DNA from: Euphorbia lathyris
Lineage: Eukaryota > Streptophyta > Magnoliopsida > Malpighiales > Euphorbiaceae
Assembly (NCBI RefSeq): GCF_963576675.1
Contig: NC_088916.1
Location: 80,307,501-80,371,500 of the forward strand
Length of the DNA stretch: 64,000 nucleotides
Direction: 5' to 3'
In this document: one piece after another, positions 29,899 to 41,609 of the stretch
How positions within the stretch are numbered: position 1 is the first letter of the stretch
How the letters are laid out: each line of letters begins with the position of its first letter
The notes under the pieces: generated by a model
What the model saw: only the letters and a program-made list of their open reading frames with translations
The model's database searches: none
Told to the model about the DNA's origin: nothing
Translations under genes and position numbers: made by a program

Positions 29899-30194
29899 GC
29901 AGCAGACCGCCTTGCAGAGATTGGCCAATTTGAAACCTCTCCGCTTTGGTGGCCCCTGGCTCTGGATTCTTGCCAGAGTTTCGTATTTGATGATGTGAAT
30001 AATGTGGCTCACGTTCGCTTCATGTAATTCTGCTTTGTTTCTACTTTTTTCTGTTCTCCTTTTTTCGTGTTTTGCTTCTCCCTCTGTATTCTTTTTTCAT
30101 TTATTAATAATATTCGGGTTGTTGGCTGTGCCGGGGGTGCCAACCTAGTTGGGATGTCCGACCCGCCTTCGCGTTCCAACTTTCATTCAAAAAA
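29899..30194 (+). pseudogene. LINE 3' end, continuation after Tat insertion
   Basis: After the GCAGC duplication the LINE RNase H frame continues (ADRLAEIGQFETSPLWWPL) and stops at TAA near 30024. Then comes the LINE 3' UTR with 'tttattaataatattcgggttg' and a short A tail (…TTCAAAAAAAT). The same 3' motif 'tttattaata(t)att(c/g)ggg' occurs in the second LINE tail at 46720. The text across the insertion point reads smoothly, confirming the target site. Confidence 0.85.
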
Positions 30195-30481
30195 ATAGTT
30201 TTTTTATAGTTTAAAATAAGATTTTTACAGTTTCTCTACAGTCACATTATACATATAAAAAATTTCTTTCAAACCCTGAAAAGTATAAAATTCGAGCATA
30301 GTTGAAAAAATTAGCACTCTGTTAACTGAATTTTATGTTCAAAACCGACATTTTACTTAATCATTAGACGCTTAATGTGACAAAAAATAAAAAATCAAGA
30401 GTTTAATATAACCATTCAGTCTGGAGTGGGTGGCGTCGAGGTAGAAGGACTGTGTAAGGAACAATCCTAAGGGATTGCGAT
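30195..30481. other. Spacer, nothing recognised
   Basis: AT-rich sequence after the LINE tail; a short GC-richer piece (30418-30489, GTGGGTGGCGTCGAGG) is the target into which the hAT-type element inserted. No gene seen. Confidence 0.4.
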
Positions 30482-30489
30482 GCCGCAGA

Positions 30490-32001
30490 CAGGGTCGTCT
30501 CCAGCATTTTGGAGGCCGTAGGCGCATTGTGCACCTTTTTTTCATATCTAAATCTAATACTATTTTAGAAATAATAAATATTAAATAGTAAAATCAATAT
30601 ATTATTAACTACAATTCAAGTCATATAATAATAACATAAAGCTAAGAAATTATTATTCTTCTTGCTTTTGTATATGTAAAATCGAGGTTTCTTTTATATA
30701 TTTAAAATCAAGTTTCTTCTCACAAGTCATTCGAGAAGCAAGCAGACGACAAAGTATTAATTTCTGGAAATTGATCTTGGACGGCTGAACTCGAACCTAA
30801 TCGCAAGATTCTATGGAAAGAAAGAGAAGAATTTATCTTCGAGATTAAAAATTGGTTGAGCCGCGTATTTATTATGAATTACAGGCTTAAATCACTACTT
30901 GGACATCGATTGATCCAAGGAATCTTGTCATTTCACGCTTGATCTATCCAAAATTTTATCATTTGGCCACTAAACTATCCCAATTGGTAAAATTTCAATC
31001 CAATTTGGATGGAAACTTAATAGAATTATTGACATATGATGATATTTTGATAACTAGACTTGATAAATTTTAGTTTAGAGATTTGTTTTCTTGTTTTAAT
31101 CTCATTAATTATTTGGATAAATCAACTTTAAAACGTACGGCATGTCAAGCTCATATGTCAAAATATCACCATATATTATAAGGAAACAATTTTACCAAGA
31201 CTTCATCAAAATTAAGTAGAATTTCATCAATTTGAATAGTTTATGGTCCAAATGTGACCAAATAATAAATTAGTGGCCAAATATTAAAATTTTAAATAAA
31301 TCAGAGTCTAAATAACATTTTATACCAAATTATAAATTGTAATTTATAAGTGCATTTCGTCTTGTAATTAAAAAAATAAAAAATTTAAAAATCACTACAA
31401 TAGCAAAATAATAGTCGATACATTGTTTCCAAATATGAAAAAAAGTTCAGAAAAAATCAGTACATGTGTTGTCAAAAGAAAGAAAGAAAAAATGAACCAA
31501 CAAATACCGATCCAAGGAATCGTCAAAATTAAGTGAAATTTCATCAATTTAAATAATTTATAGTGACCAAATAATAAATTAGTGGTCAAATATTAAAATT
31601 TTAAATAAATCAAAGTCTAAATAACATTTTGCACCAAATTACAAATTGTAATCCATAAGTGAATTTCATCTTGTAATTTATAAAAAAATAAAAAATTTAA
31701 AAATAACTACAATAATAAAGTAATAATTTATACATTCGTGTTGTCAAAGAAAGAAAGAGAAAATATGAACAAAAAAAAATATTAATCCAAAAAATCGAAC
31801 TCTCACCCTTATAAACACCTCCGCTATGTCTTTACCATTCAGCCTAGCACTATTTTTTTTGTTATATATCTAAATCTATATACCTTTTAATCATAAAAGT
31901 AATAATAATTATCAAATTTAAAAAAAATTTCGATCGGAGGCCCCCGTAAGTTGGAGGCCCTAGGCGGCCGCCTAGGTGGCCTCCCCCTAGAGTCGGCCCT
32001 G
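30490..32001. mobile_element. Non-autonomous hAT-type element
   Basis: Ends CAGGGTCGTCTCCAGC and (reverse complement) CAGGGCCGACTCTAGG form imperfect terminal inverted repeats, and the 8-bp sequence GCCGCAGA occurs immediately on both sides (30482-30489, 32002-32009). An 8-bp duplication and a CAGGG terminus are hAT features. The interior is AT-rich with no transposase, and contains a direct duplication of about 240 bp (31196-31440 and 31505-31745). Confidence 0.85.
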
Positions 32002-32009
32002 GCCGCAGA

Positions 32010-32362
32010 AATGAACCGATTAGAGATGGAGAAAGAGTGATTGTGACTTATTAGTGATGTGTATATTCAAATATATACAGACAGTTTTAAATTCGTGATC
32101 CGAAGTGTTGGATTTGAGTTAAAGCAAACAATATCTAAATGGTAGTGGACAGTCTATTACAATTGGTATTAGCCGACTCTCCGCGACCGATGTGTTGTTC
32201 GGAGATGACGAACCAGATAGAAACTGGTGGACTTATAAACGACATAGTTTAGAATGCGTGGTGCCGATATAGTAGGTCTGTCTTAAAAAATAACGACGAG
32301 GCATGAATGAACTAAAAATCAAAAATCATGTGCCTCACAAATGGTATTTGCCTTTCTTTTTT
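32010..32362. other. Spacer, nothing recognised
   Basis: Sequence between the hAT-type element and the next foldback element, with no ORF, repeat or motif that I can support. Confidence 0.4.
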
Positions 32363-32911
32363 AGGTTAATACACATATTTGCCCCTGTGTTTTCGCGAAA
32401 AAACAGATTTACCCTTAAATCAAATAAACCCACAAAACTATCCCTGAATTTTTCATAAACCTGCAATTATACCCTAATCTGACGGAGCTGCTAAACGGCG
32501 ATGACATCAAACATTCTTGTCTCCAAAAAATTGGATGACGACAATCAAAATTCATTTGGTTTCTTATTGTTTTCTATGGCTATTGCTTTTGGATTAATTA
32601 GGAGGTTTAGATGTCATTTTATTAGGTTGATTGAGCTTTTATGAAAATGAATTTTGACCAATCTGTTCTTCTAACTTGCTTTTAATCGAAATTGAATGTG
32701 CATATTTTTTTTCTGTTTGTGATTGGTTGTTCTTTTCTGAAGTTTTTCTGGAGATAAGAAGGTTTGATGTCATCGCCGTTTAGCAGCTCCGTCAGATTAG
32801 GGTATAATTGCAGGTTTATGAAAAATTCAGGGATAGTTTTGTGGGTTTAATTGATTTAAGGGCAAATCTGTTTTTCGGATAAAACACAAGGGCAAATATG
32901 TGTATTAACCC
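32363..32911. mobile_element. Foldback MULE-like miniature element
   Basis: About 150-bp inverted repeats (32363-32513 and 32762-32911) starting GGTTAATACACATATTTGCC and including GACGGAGCTGCTAAACGGCG. Both sides carry TTCTTTTTT (32354-32362, 32912-32920), a 9-bp duplication, although low in complexity. The interior of about 250 bp has no coding content. Confidence 0.8.
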
Positions 32912-32995
32912 TTCTTTTTTTTACCCCAAAGCAATAATGCGCCGACCGACACTTAGATTGTCCCACATGCACATGCTGAATTGAGGATTTATTTA

Positions 32996-34121
32996 GGAAA
33001 AATCATAATTAAGTCTCTGAATTTTGGCTATTTTAAAAATTAAGTCTCTACTTATTTATTTTTCCAAATTGAGCCTTTGATGATTGATTTTAGGAATAAA
33101 TTTCAAATAAAACCTCTGTGGTTTCACTAATTTTCAGATAAAGAATTGTGTTTTATTTTTTGTCAAAACGAGTACTGGGGTTTTCAACTTTAGCAAAATA
33201 AGGACTTTTTCGATTGATACTATTAAAATCACCATTGGCGACTTCAAAAATGACATATTTTAAGAACTACTAATATTCTAAGCAACTTTAATTCTTCAAC
33301 TTTTTTATTTTGAGGTTATTTAGATGATGTTTGGTAAAGAGAGAGAAAGTTAATGTTTAGAGAGAGAAAGTTCCAAAAAAGATGATTTTCAAAAATCGAA
33401 AATGTAGTTCCATAGAAAATATGATATTGAACAATTTTAATTCTTGAAAATTTTCATTTTCAGGTCGTTAAAGATGAGTTTAATAGCATTAATTCAAAAG
33501 ATGATTTTAATAGCATTAATTCAAAATAGCATTAATTACCTATGCCTTGGGAGGTCATGGGTTTGAATCACATCCGGGTCTGGTGGGGATTTTTCTTTCT
33601 TCTTTAATGTAAGCGCATTGTGTGCAAATTTTAAAAAAATGTGAAACCTCAATCCTCGTTTTGACAAAAAGTAAACCAGTCCTTTATCTGAAAATTAGTG
33701 AAACCACATGGGTTTTATTTGAAATTTACCCTTGATTCTATTATGGATTAGGCCGTTATTTAATTTTTTTTTATCGAGTTTGGACTGCATACATGATTAG
33801 GGCGATTCGACTTGTTGACATGGACAAATAAAAATAAGAATTCATTGACTATGAGGGATAAAAATTAAAAACTAAAACGAAATTATAGAAATTCATTTCC
33901 AATATATTCTTCCAAACTCGATTTTCTCCTCTCCCATTTTATGATTTTCAGCATTAGAATCGCCAAATCGATCTTCTCATCTCCTAATTTCGACGGAAAA
34001 GTTAATAAGGGTCAAATTCATAACAAAATCAATGATTAAGGGCTCAATGTGGAAAATTAATTGATCAGGAGTTTGATCCTTAAAACATGTAAAGTCCAGA
34101 GACTTAATTATACTTTTTGCC
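32996..34121. mobile_element. MULE-like element, host to a nested insertion
   Basis: The ends share the text ATAATTAAGTCTCTG in inverted orientation, with GGAAAAA and TTTTTGCC outer ends. Flanks ATTTATTTA (32987-32995) and TTTTATTTA (34122-34130) form a 9-bp duplication with one mismatch. A second element (33093-33731) sits inside. Confidence 0.72.
33093..33731. mobile_element. Nested MULE-like element
   Basis: Inverted ends GGAATAAATTTCAAATAAAA and GGGTAAATTTCAAATAAAAC, continuing inward (…TTTCACTAATTTTCAGATAAAG). Flanks TTGATTTTA (33084-33092) and TTGATTCTA (33732-33740) form a 9-bp duplication with one mismatch. Inserted into the element 32996-34121. Confidence 0.78.
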
Positions 34122-34289
34122 TTTTATTTACTTCAGATAGGAGGTAATAATTTACTACTGTTTACCTTAAAAAAATTATTATCTATATCCCGTTTATTTT
34201 TCGGAAAATATTTAATTTTTTGGTATTTTGCTACAATATCGAAAAACAAGAAAAATTAGTATATTATTATTTTTAAAAGGGTAAAAATT

Positions 34290-34860
34290 ACGAATATAAA
34301 TGGGGCAGGGATTCACCGTCTCCATGGGTGACCCACCCTGACGGGGACGGGATATCACTGATAAGGATCTCCATGGGACGGAGATGAAAATTTTATCCCC
34401 GTGACAGGGATGAGTGGAAAAAGGTATTCCCGCCCCATGGGGATTCCCATCCCCGCTTCGTTAATCTACGATTGGGATCCCCGATTATTCTCCGTGATAG
34501 TTGATTTTTTTTGAATGATTTAAGTACACTGTAAATAGGTGATTTGTTGTTTCAATTTTTAGTTTTTTGTGATTTACAAAATTTGAAAATGATTGTTAAT
34601 ATTTGGTATTATTAGTTAGTGTTTCTTAAAGGTTTTTGTCTTTACTGGTTTTTTAAAACATAAACAGTGGTTCCCCGCAGAGAATGGAGAGTGAGGAATG
34701 GGGATAACGTTTTTGGACATCTGTAAACGGGAAATGAGAATGAGGATCCCTATGGGGACAGGGATGGGGCCTATCTTCGTTTAACTCACGGGAATGAGGA
34801 TGGGGAATCCCCGAACGGGAATGAGAAATGCATCCCCCGCCTCGTTTAGATCCCTAGTAA
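34290..34860. repeat. GGGGA-rich degenerate element
   Basis: Many copies of GGGGA/TCCCC words (for example GGGGACGGGATATCA, GGGGATTCCCATCCCC, GGGGACAGGGATGGGGC) at both ends around an AT-rich core, as in a family of plant miniature elements with GGGGATCCCC-like ends. I could not fix termini or a target duplication. Confidence 0.4.
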
Positions 34861-35395
34861 AAATTGATGGACTATGATTTTAAAAGTTTAGGCAAATGTT
34901 TTACTCTTTTCAAAAGGTAAAACATTTTCCGCATAAATTTTCATTTTGATTGATTATTGGTTTATTTTTTTAAGCAAACAAACATTGAAAAATCAAGAAA
35001 ATATTTCTTGTATGATATTTTTCGGTAAATAAACGGAGCCTAAATTAAAATTAATTTTCTTTGGATTGTTTTAATGAAAAAAAAGTTCAGGTACAGTGAC
35101 GGAACAAACCTGTTCGGAATGGATGACGTCAGGATAGAAGACATGAGCAGTGACAGATTCAGAATTCACTATCTCTTGTGATTTATAGGTGCTAATTTTT
35201 TGTATTTTTATATAAAAAACTAAAAACCCGTACAAAATTTCTATAGCATTTTTAACATTTTCTGGCGACCAAGGTGCTCGAGCCCCTTCAAACCTCCTTC
35301 TAGATCCGTCCTTGGACATGAGTAATAAGTGACCCTATAAAGAATAACGCTGACGATAATAATGAACCGAATCTTCCATTCCTTATGGTGAGAAC
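34861..35395. other. Spacer with a transposon-like fragment
   Basis: AT-rich. The stretch 35090-35320 contains 'GTACAGTGACGGA' and, inverted at the far side, 'GATCCGTCC', perhaps the remnant of another small element. No gene seen. Confidence 0.35.
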
Positions 35396-35434
35396 ACTCA
35401 AAACTACGTCGTTTTGAGTAGAAAAATTAAAAAA

Positions 35435-38080
35435 AAATGATGCTACAAGTGTGGTTTGAACCATGGACTCTTTATCTACACTTCATACTGCTTACCACTG
35501 AATCAATTGTTTTTCTTTTGTATATTATGTCGCGCGCTGCTTAATATATCAGTGCCCTTTTAGCTTCTATTGTTTAATATTTGATGCATGCACTTATTAA
35601 TATCGATTAAATATGCATAATAAAGAATTATTAATAGAAAAAAAAGAAATGTGCATAATAATGAATTATTAATAGAAAAAAAAATCCAAGAACATGCTCT
35701 AATTTTTTATTTATTTAATTTCTCTATATTTTTGTAATTTATGTTTTAAAATGTTAAGGACGATGTTCTAAAACTGTTACATATGTTTTAAACTTTATAA
35801 TTTGTGTTCTAAAAATTAAGTATAATGTTTTTAAAAAAATAGTAAATATATGGACCATTTTTGCATTTGTTCTATAATATAATTTATAACTCATATTCTA
35901 AATAACATAACATATGTTCTAAAAAACATAACGTATGTTCTAAAGTTTATATTTTGTGTTCCAAAAATTAAGTATAATGTTCTAAAAAAATCAGTAGATA
36001 TCTGGATCGTTTTTTCATTTGTTCTATAATATAATTTATAACTCATGTTCGAAAAAAACATAACACACGTGTTGGTCCCTTATAACGTGACAAGTTAGTT
36101 CCAAGGGGGGGGATAGGAACTATTTAAAAAATTTATCCGTTAAGGCTGACTTCTTTTCTTATAAAAAGGTTTACACAGCGTGACTAAGCAGTTTGAAGAC
36201 ACAAGCTTAGTCAACTTGTGACTAAGTCTGTTTCTTTCCTTGAGTCAGGAAATAGCACTTAGAGTCTATTCCTGAACTCAGCTTCTTAGTATACTTAACT
36301 CAGCGTGAGCTCGTTACTTAGTCAGTTTTATAGCAAGCAATATGTAAAGGAGTTTAAGGGTTAGAAAGATATTACTCAGCAGACTTATCCTGGTTCGGCC
36401 TCTCCGCCTACGTCCAGTCCCCGGAACTCGTTCCGAGCTTTTTGAATTCTCTACTGAGCTCTTTAAAGGTAGAGCACGAAACCTTTTACAATAGAAGCTG
36501 AGTATACAAGAGTACCTTCCTCTATACCTCTACTCACTCCTATATCTACCGCTGAGTACTATAACCGAGTACTCAGCCTCTCCTTTCTATTCTTCTAGAA
36601 ATGATAAAGTGTTTGTCCTAAACAACAATTGCTAAGACACTTTAGATGATTGAAAATCACTCTAGACTTTTACACAATAATATGGAAATTGGTGTAAGGT
36701 TTTTGCTTTGCTTTTCTCACAGAACTTCGTGTAGAAATTTGGACAGCGTTTTGACTAGTTGAAGATCTGCATCGAATGAAGCAAATGAGAGGCCTTTATA
36801 TAGTGACACTTGAGGCACCGGTCATTTCGAATTTTGAAATAACCGTTGGAGGGAAACGGCTTCCTGTCGTTGTCACTCAGTACGCGCTCAGTGTCGTTGG
36901 CCAATGAGATTCTTGCATCTTCTGTCCGTGGCAGTGCTCGACAGCTTTACGTCCGGTAAACAGAATGTTTCGACATTTTTGGCAAAGTCTTCCAGAAAGC
37001 TTCCTACGCCTTCTGAACTTTACCCAAAGTAGAAATACTTTGTCTACAAGTTGGTTCTTATCTGCCGCTGTCCTGACTGCTTGTCGCTTAACTCAGCAGC
37101 TTCCTCTTGAAGCTTTTGCTAGAAGGCTTCTCGATCCTTCTTAATGCTGAGTCGTCGTTTTGCTTGAAACGGCTACGTTTCATCTTCTTGGGCCGTGAGG
37201 TCTTGATCATGTTGACTTGGGCTTGACTTCCACTCATGGGCTTTTAGACTTTTAAATCTTAATGTCTTATAGATAAATAAACTCAACATTGAACAAACAC
37301 ATTAGTATAAATAAATCAAAGCATTTAAATTTAATGTGTTAGAATATTTTTTGTCAATTACTTAAATAATTTTGTCAAATCAAAATCATGTGGAAAGGTG
37401 TTTCAACAACATGTTCTAAAAAACATAACGCACGTTCTAAACTTCATAGTTCGTGTTTTAAAAGTTAAAATATATGTTCTAACGTATGTTTTAAAAAATA
37501 TATAGTTTGTGTTCCAAAAATTAAGTATAATGTTCTAAAAAATCAGTAGATATCTGGATTGTTTTTTCATTTGTTCTATAATATAATTTATAACTCACGT
37601 TCGAAAACATAACACATGTTCTAAAAAACATAACGTATGTTCTAAAAAATATGTCGTACGTTCTAAACTTCATAGTTCGTGTTTTAAAAGTTAAAATATA
37701 TGTTCTAACGTATGTTTTAAAAAATATATTTTTTTATATAACATAAATTACAAAATATAAAGGAATTAAATAAATAAGAAATTAGAGCACGTTCTTGGAT
37801 TTTTTTCTATTAATAATTCATTATTATGCACATTTCTTTTTTTTTTCTATTAATAATTCATTATTATGCACATTTTTTTTTGTATTAATAATTCATTATT
37901 ATGCAAATTTAATCGATATTAATAAGTGCATGCGTCAAATATTAAAAACAATAGAAGCTACTAGCTCAATGGTATATTAAGCAGCGCGCGTGATATAATG
38001 CATAAGAGAAGTAATTGTCTTAGTGGTAAGCAGGGTGGAGTGTAAATGGAAGTGTCTAGGTTCGACTCCTACTATCAGCA
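35435..38080. mobile_element. Foldback element split by a solo LTR
   Basis: The left arm (about 35435-36069) and right arm (37409-38080) are inverted copies: 'ttattaatatcgattaaat' against 'atttaatcgatattaataa', and 'gcttaccactgaatcaatt' against the inverse of 'aattgtcttagtggtaagc'. Further out CAAAACTACGTCGTTTTGAG and ACAAAACTACGTAGTTTTGA (35398, 38145) also pair. Without the LTR the element is about 1.3 kb. The region next to the insertion point carries many copies of 'gttctaaaaaacataacgtatg'. Confidence 0.72.
36070..37408 (-). repeat. Solo LTR of the Copia family
   Basis: Begins TGTTGGTCCC and ends GGTGTTTCAACA like the LTR at 5469-6912, with shared internal blocks (CTTATCCTGGTTCGGCCTCT; GTCAAATCAAAATCATGTGG against GTCAAATCAAAATCTTGTGG). 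Flanks ACACG (36065-36069) and ACATG (37409-37413) are a 5-bp target duplication with one C/T difference. No internal Copia sequence is present, so recombination between two LTRs removed it. Orientation is inferred from similarity to the copy at 5469. Confidence 0.88.
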
Positions 38081-38087
38081 TATAGGG

Positions 38088-39785
38088 GTGAGATCCCTTG
38101 TGACAAGGGGTTAGTGTGTGACAAAGAGCTTATTGTGTGACATAACAAAACTACGTAGTTTTGATGATAATTGAAAAGGACAATGTGGCAAATTTGTTAA
38201 TAAAAGGAAAGAGATGATAGAGAAAATTGTTTTATTTCTTTTCTTTAAAATATATTTTTCCGACATTTCTAACATTGTTTTTTGAAAAATTTTATACTAT
38301 TAGACTCGTCTAAATTAGACGGTCATTTTAAGATCTCTGAAGCTCAAGTAAAAAAAATTCTGGTGAACAGAATCCGGGTGGTCGTTTTCTGGCGGAAAAA
38401 AAAGTGCCCAGAAAATTCTCAAAAAAATTTAGAAAATGTAAAACATTATTCTGAGAAACGTTAATTTTTGGGACGAAGCGAGATTTCTTACGGTTTAGTC
38501 CCAATAAAACTTGTTTCTTAATTTTATCTATTTTACATGCTTCAACAATTTGTTGGGTCAAAACCGTAAGGAATCTCGTTTTGAGCCAAGAATTAAAGTT
38601 TCTTAAAATAATATTTTACATGTTTTGAAATTTTTTGATAATTTTCTGGGCACGTTTTTTATCCTATTTACATTGTTCCGACAGTGTACGAAATTGTTCC
38701 AAATCAGTATACCATTTGTTCCAACATAATACTTATATTGTTCCAACAGAATAAACCAGCGTACCAATTTTTCCAACAAAATAGTTCTATTATTCCAGCA
38801 TAATACTTATATTGTTCCAACATAATAAATCAGTTTACCAATTATTCGAAATCAATTTTATTATCTATGTCTTAAATTTCATTTTTGTTTCTTAGTATTT
38901 AATATAGTATCTTCAAATTTATATTAGTTATATTATTTAGAAAATAATTCTAATTCTTATATTCTTCCAATAGAATAATTATATTGTTCCAACAGATTAG
39001 TTATATTGTTCCAACAGAATACTTATATTGTTCCAACAGAATTGTTATATTGTTCCAACAAAATATTGCAACACATAGTTCTGAAAGGTAAGACCAAAAA
39101 GTGTTCAGAAAATTATCACAAAATTCTAAAATATGTAAAACATCATTTTAAGAAACTTTAATTCTTGGCTCAAAATGAGGTTTCTTACGGTTTTGACCCA
39201 ATAAATTGTTGAAGCATGTAAAATGGATAAAATTAAGGAAATTATTTTATTGAGACTAAACCGTAAGAAATCATGCTTCGATCCAAGAATTAACGTTTCT
39301 CAAAATAATGTTTTACATTTTCTGGAATTTTTTGAGAATTTTCTAGATAATTTCCGTTTTCTCGTCGGAAAACGCCTACCTAATCGCCGGATTCCGTTGA
39401 TTTGGACTAAACCGTAAGGAATCTCACTTTGAGTCAAGAATTAAAATTTCTCAGAATGAGTTTTTACATTTTTTGAATATTTTCTGGACATTTTTTTTCT
39501 CACAGAAAAACAAATCGTCGGATTCTATTCACCGGAATTTTTTTACCTGAGCTTCTGGGATCTTAAAATGACCGTCTAATTAAGACGAGTCCAATGGTAT
39601 AAAAGTTTTTGAAAAACGAGGTTGAAAAAGTCGAAAAAATGCATTTTAAAGAAAAGAAATAAAACAATTTTCTCTTTCTTTTTATTTACAAATTTGCCAC
39701 CTTCCCCTGGTTAATTATAAAATTGGTCCTTGTCACACAATAAGGCTTCTCACACCATAAAAAATGTGTCACACCTGATCTCTCT
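38088..39785. mobile_element. Large foldback element
   Basis: About 1.7 kb with arms of several hundred bases. The left end (GTGAGATCCCTTGTGACAAG, 38088) and right end pair through 'attgtgtgaca'; further in, 'agaaaattgttttatttctt' (38220) pairs with 'aagaaataaaacaattttct' (39655) and 'cgtctaaattagacggtca' (38310) with 'tgaccgtctaattaagacg' (39570). A second inverted pair is nested at about 38500-38660 and 39090-39250. No transposase. Confidence 0.72.
38675..39068. repeat. Tandem TATTGTTCCAACAGAATA repeats
   Basis: About a dozen degenerate copies of a 20-27-bp unit around ATTGTTCCAACA, most regular at 38970-39065, in the loop of the large foldback element. AT-rich material lies between clusters. 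Confidence 0.8.
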
Positions 39786-41382
39786 CTATATATAGGCGAA
39801 GCTAGTCTAGGATCCGAGAGTGCCAGAGCCGAGTTAATAGAGTATATTAATAAGGTGTGTTTTCTATATATATATATATATATAGAGAGAGAGGCGAAGC
39901 TAGTCCAGGACCCGGGAGTGCCAGAGCCACCCGGTCGTCGCCGGGTCCATCTGTAAGTTGGGTTGGCTATGTCCCCATAAGCCCTCTCTAATATTAGCTA
40001 TATTAATACATTTATATTATTGTTTTAATATTTCAAAATGCTTGTGTTATTTAGGATATATGTTTTAATAAATAAATAAAAAAAAAGAAAAAAAAAGCTA
40101 AATTTCATGGAGCTTTATATATATATAAATTTTATTTGTTTGAATTTTTAACTATGTTACATTATTCATTGAAACAATGAACTCTTTATCTTTTTAATCC
40201 TATTAAATTTATATTGTTCAAAATAGTTTTTTATTTTTAAAACTCAAAAAACATAATTTTTGAATTAAATTTTCATTTATGAAAATTATAAAAAATAACT
40301 AATTTTTTTTATAATATTTAAGGAATTAACGTTAGACTGCAAAAAAAAATTTAAGGATGGCTACTTATTTTTAGGTTGGATACTTCTAATTTTTTTTTAA
40401 CTCTCAGCATATCAAAACGACGACATTTTAGCATATTGGAGGAAAAAATTGCCTAACTGTAACATGTTGGAGTTTAAAAAATTTCGCTCCTAACTCCATA
40501 AAACTGGCTTCACCATTGGCCGCAAAGTTAAAATCGTCACTTCACGTGTGAATTTTGGGTCCGCCACTAAATATGTGTACACACGTTTTAGAGTCGTGAT
40601 GTTCAATAAATTATATTTGATTAAAGCGGACAATATTTATGTAGTATTCAACATGTATAGATTGTTGGAGTTAAAACTTAATTCTGATATCAAGTTAAAA
40701 AAAATTTGGTCTATTTAGATATCCTCATTGAAATAATCATTTTGGAGTTTAGTCACAGTTAAGACTCTTCACCCCTCTATACATGTATAGTAGAAATCGA
40801 ACTTGGAATCTCTTCCTACACACTCACGAAGTACATTCAATAGGTATACAATGGAGGTCTGGACCCTTCCGACCGCCAGAACCACCATGACCAGTGGTAG
40901 TTCTAGCCCTCTGTCTCCACAAAAATTAAGGATTAGGGTGCTAAATTGACGATTTGATTAAATTTTGACAAGGTATTTGATAAATTGGACATTTGACTTA
41001 GAACTTTGATTGAGTATTTAATAAATTGGACTGAACAGGGGCGGTTCCAACCCACTGTCTCCAAGAAATATTAATGGCGTGCTGGTTTAACACCTCCAAG
41101 ATGGCCTAAGAAGTGTTAGACCCTTCCTAATCCTTTTTTTTTTGCCTGCTAGGCCCTCTAAATCCAAATTCCTAATTTTTTTAGCCTGTTAAGTCCTCTC
41201 AAATCTAAATTTCTTTTTTTTTTTGCTCGTTATAATTTTTTTTTACATGTTAAGCCTTCCCTAACTCCAATTTTTTTTATTAAACATATTATTTTTTACA
41301 TGTTAAGAATCTTAAATACAATCTAGCTTAATTTTAAAAAGTTTTACATTGATATTTAAAAATTGGTTCTTGACCACTCAAA
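39786..41382. other. AT-rich spacer with old element debris
   Basis: No gene. Contains two similar pieces, 'ggcgaagctagtctaggatccgagagtgccagagcc' (39797) and a near copy at 39893, and a TA microsatellite at about 39867-39885. Two related phrases near 40950 and 41000 ('atttgataaattggac') suggest a short duplication. Nothing else recognised. Confidence 0.45.
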
Positions 41383-41400
41383 TTGTAACACATATATATA

Positions 41401-41591
41401 ATAAAAAGGGCGGTCCGGTGCACTGTGTCCCCGCTGAGCGAGAGTCCGGAGATGGGTCCCACCACAAAGGTGTACTGGGGGCAAGTCTTCCCCTACCAAC
41501 TTATTTGGCAAGTGACCGCTCCTAAGACTCAAACCCGTGACCTCTTGGTCACACGACAACAACGTTTACCGTTGCACCAAGGCTCGCCCTC
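41401..41591 (-). mobile_element. Au-like SINE (tRNA-derived)
   Basis: On the minus strand the head reads GAGCCTTGGTGCAACGGTAA (box A region) followed by GTCACGGGTTTGAGTC (box B), as in tRNA-derived polymerase III promoters. The body contains GGACCCATCTCCGGACTCT-type text and the tail GCACCGGACCGCCC then a T-rich end, the layout of the plant Au SINE family (recognised from memory). Flanking copies of TTGTAACACATATATATA (41383-41400, 41592-41609) form an 18-bp perfect target duplication, typical of LINE-mediated insertion. Confidence 0.88.
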
Positions 41592-41609
41592 TTGTAACAC
41601 ATATATATA

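Noticed and set aside
37795..37980. 61-aa Phe/His-rich ORF
   Set aside because: Built from three copies of a TTATTATGCACATTT-like repeat inside a foldback arm.
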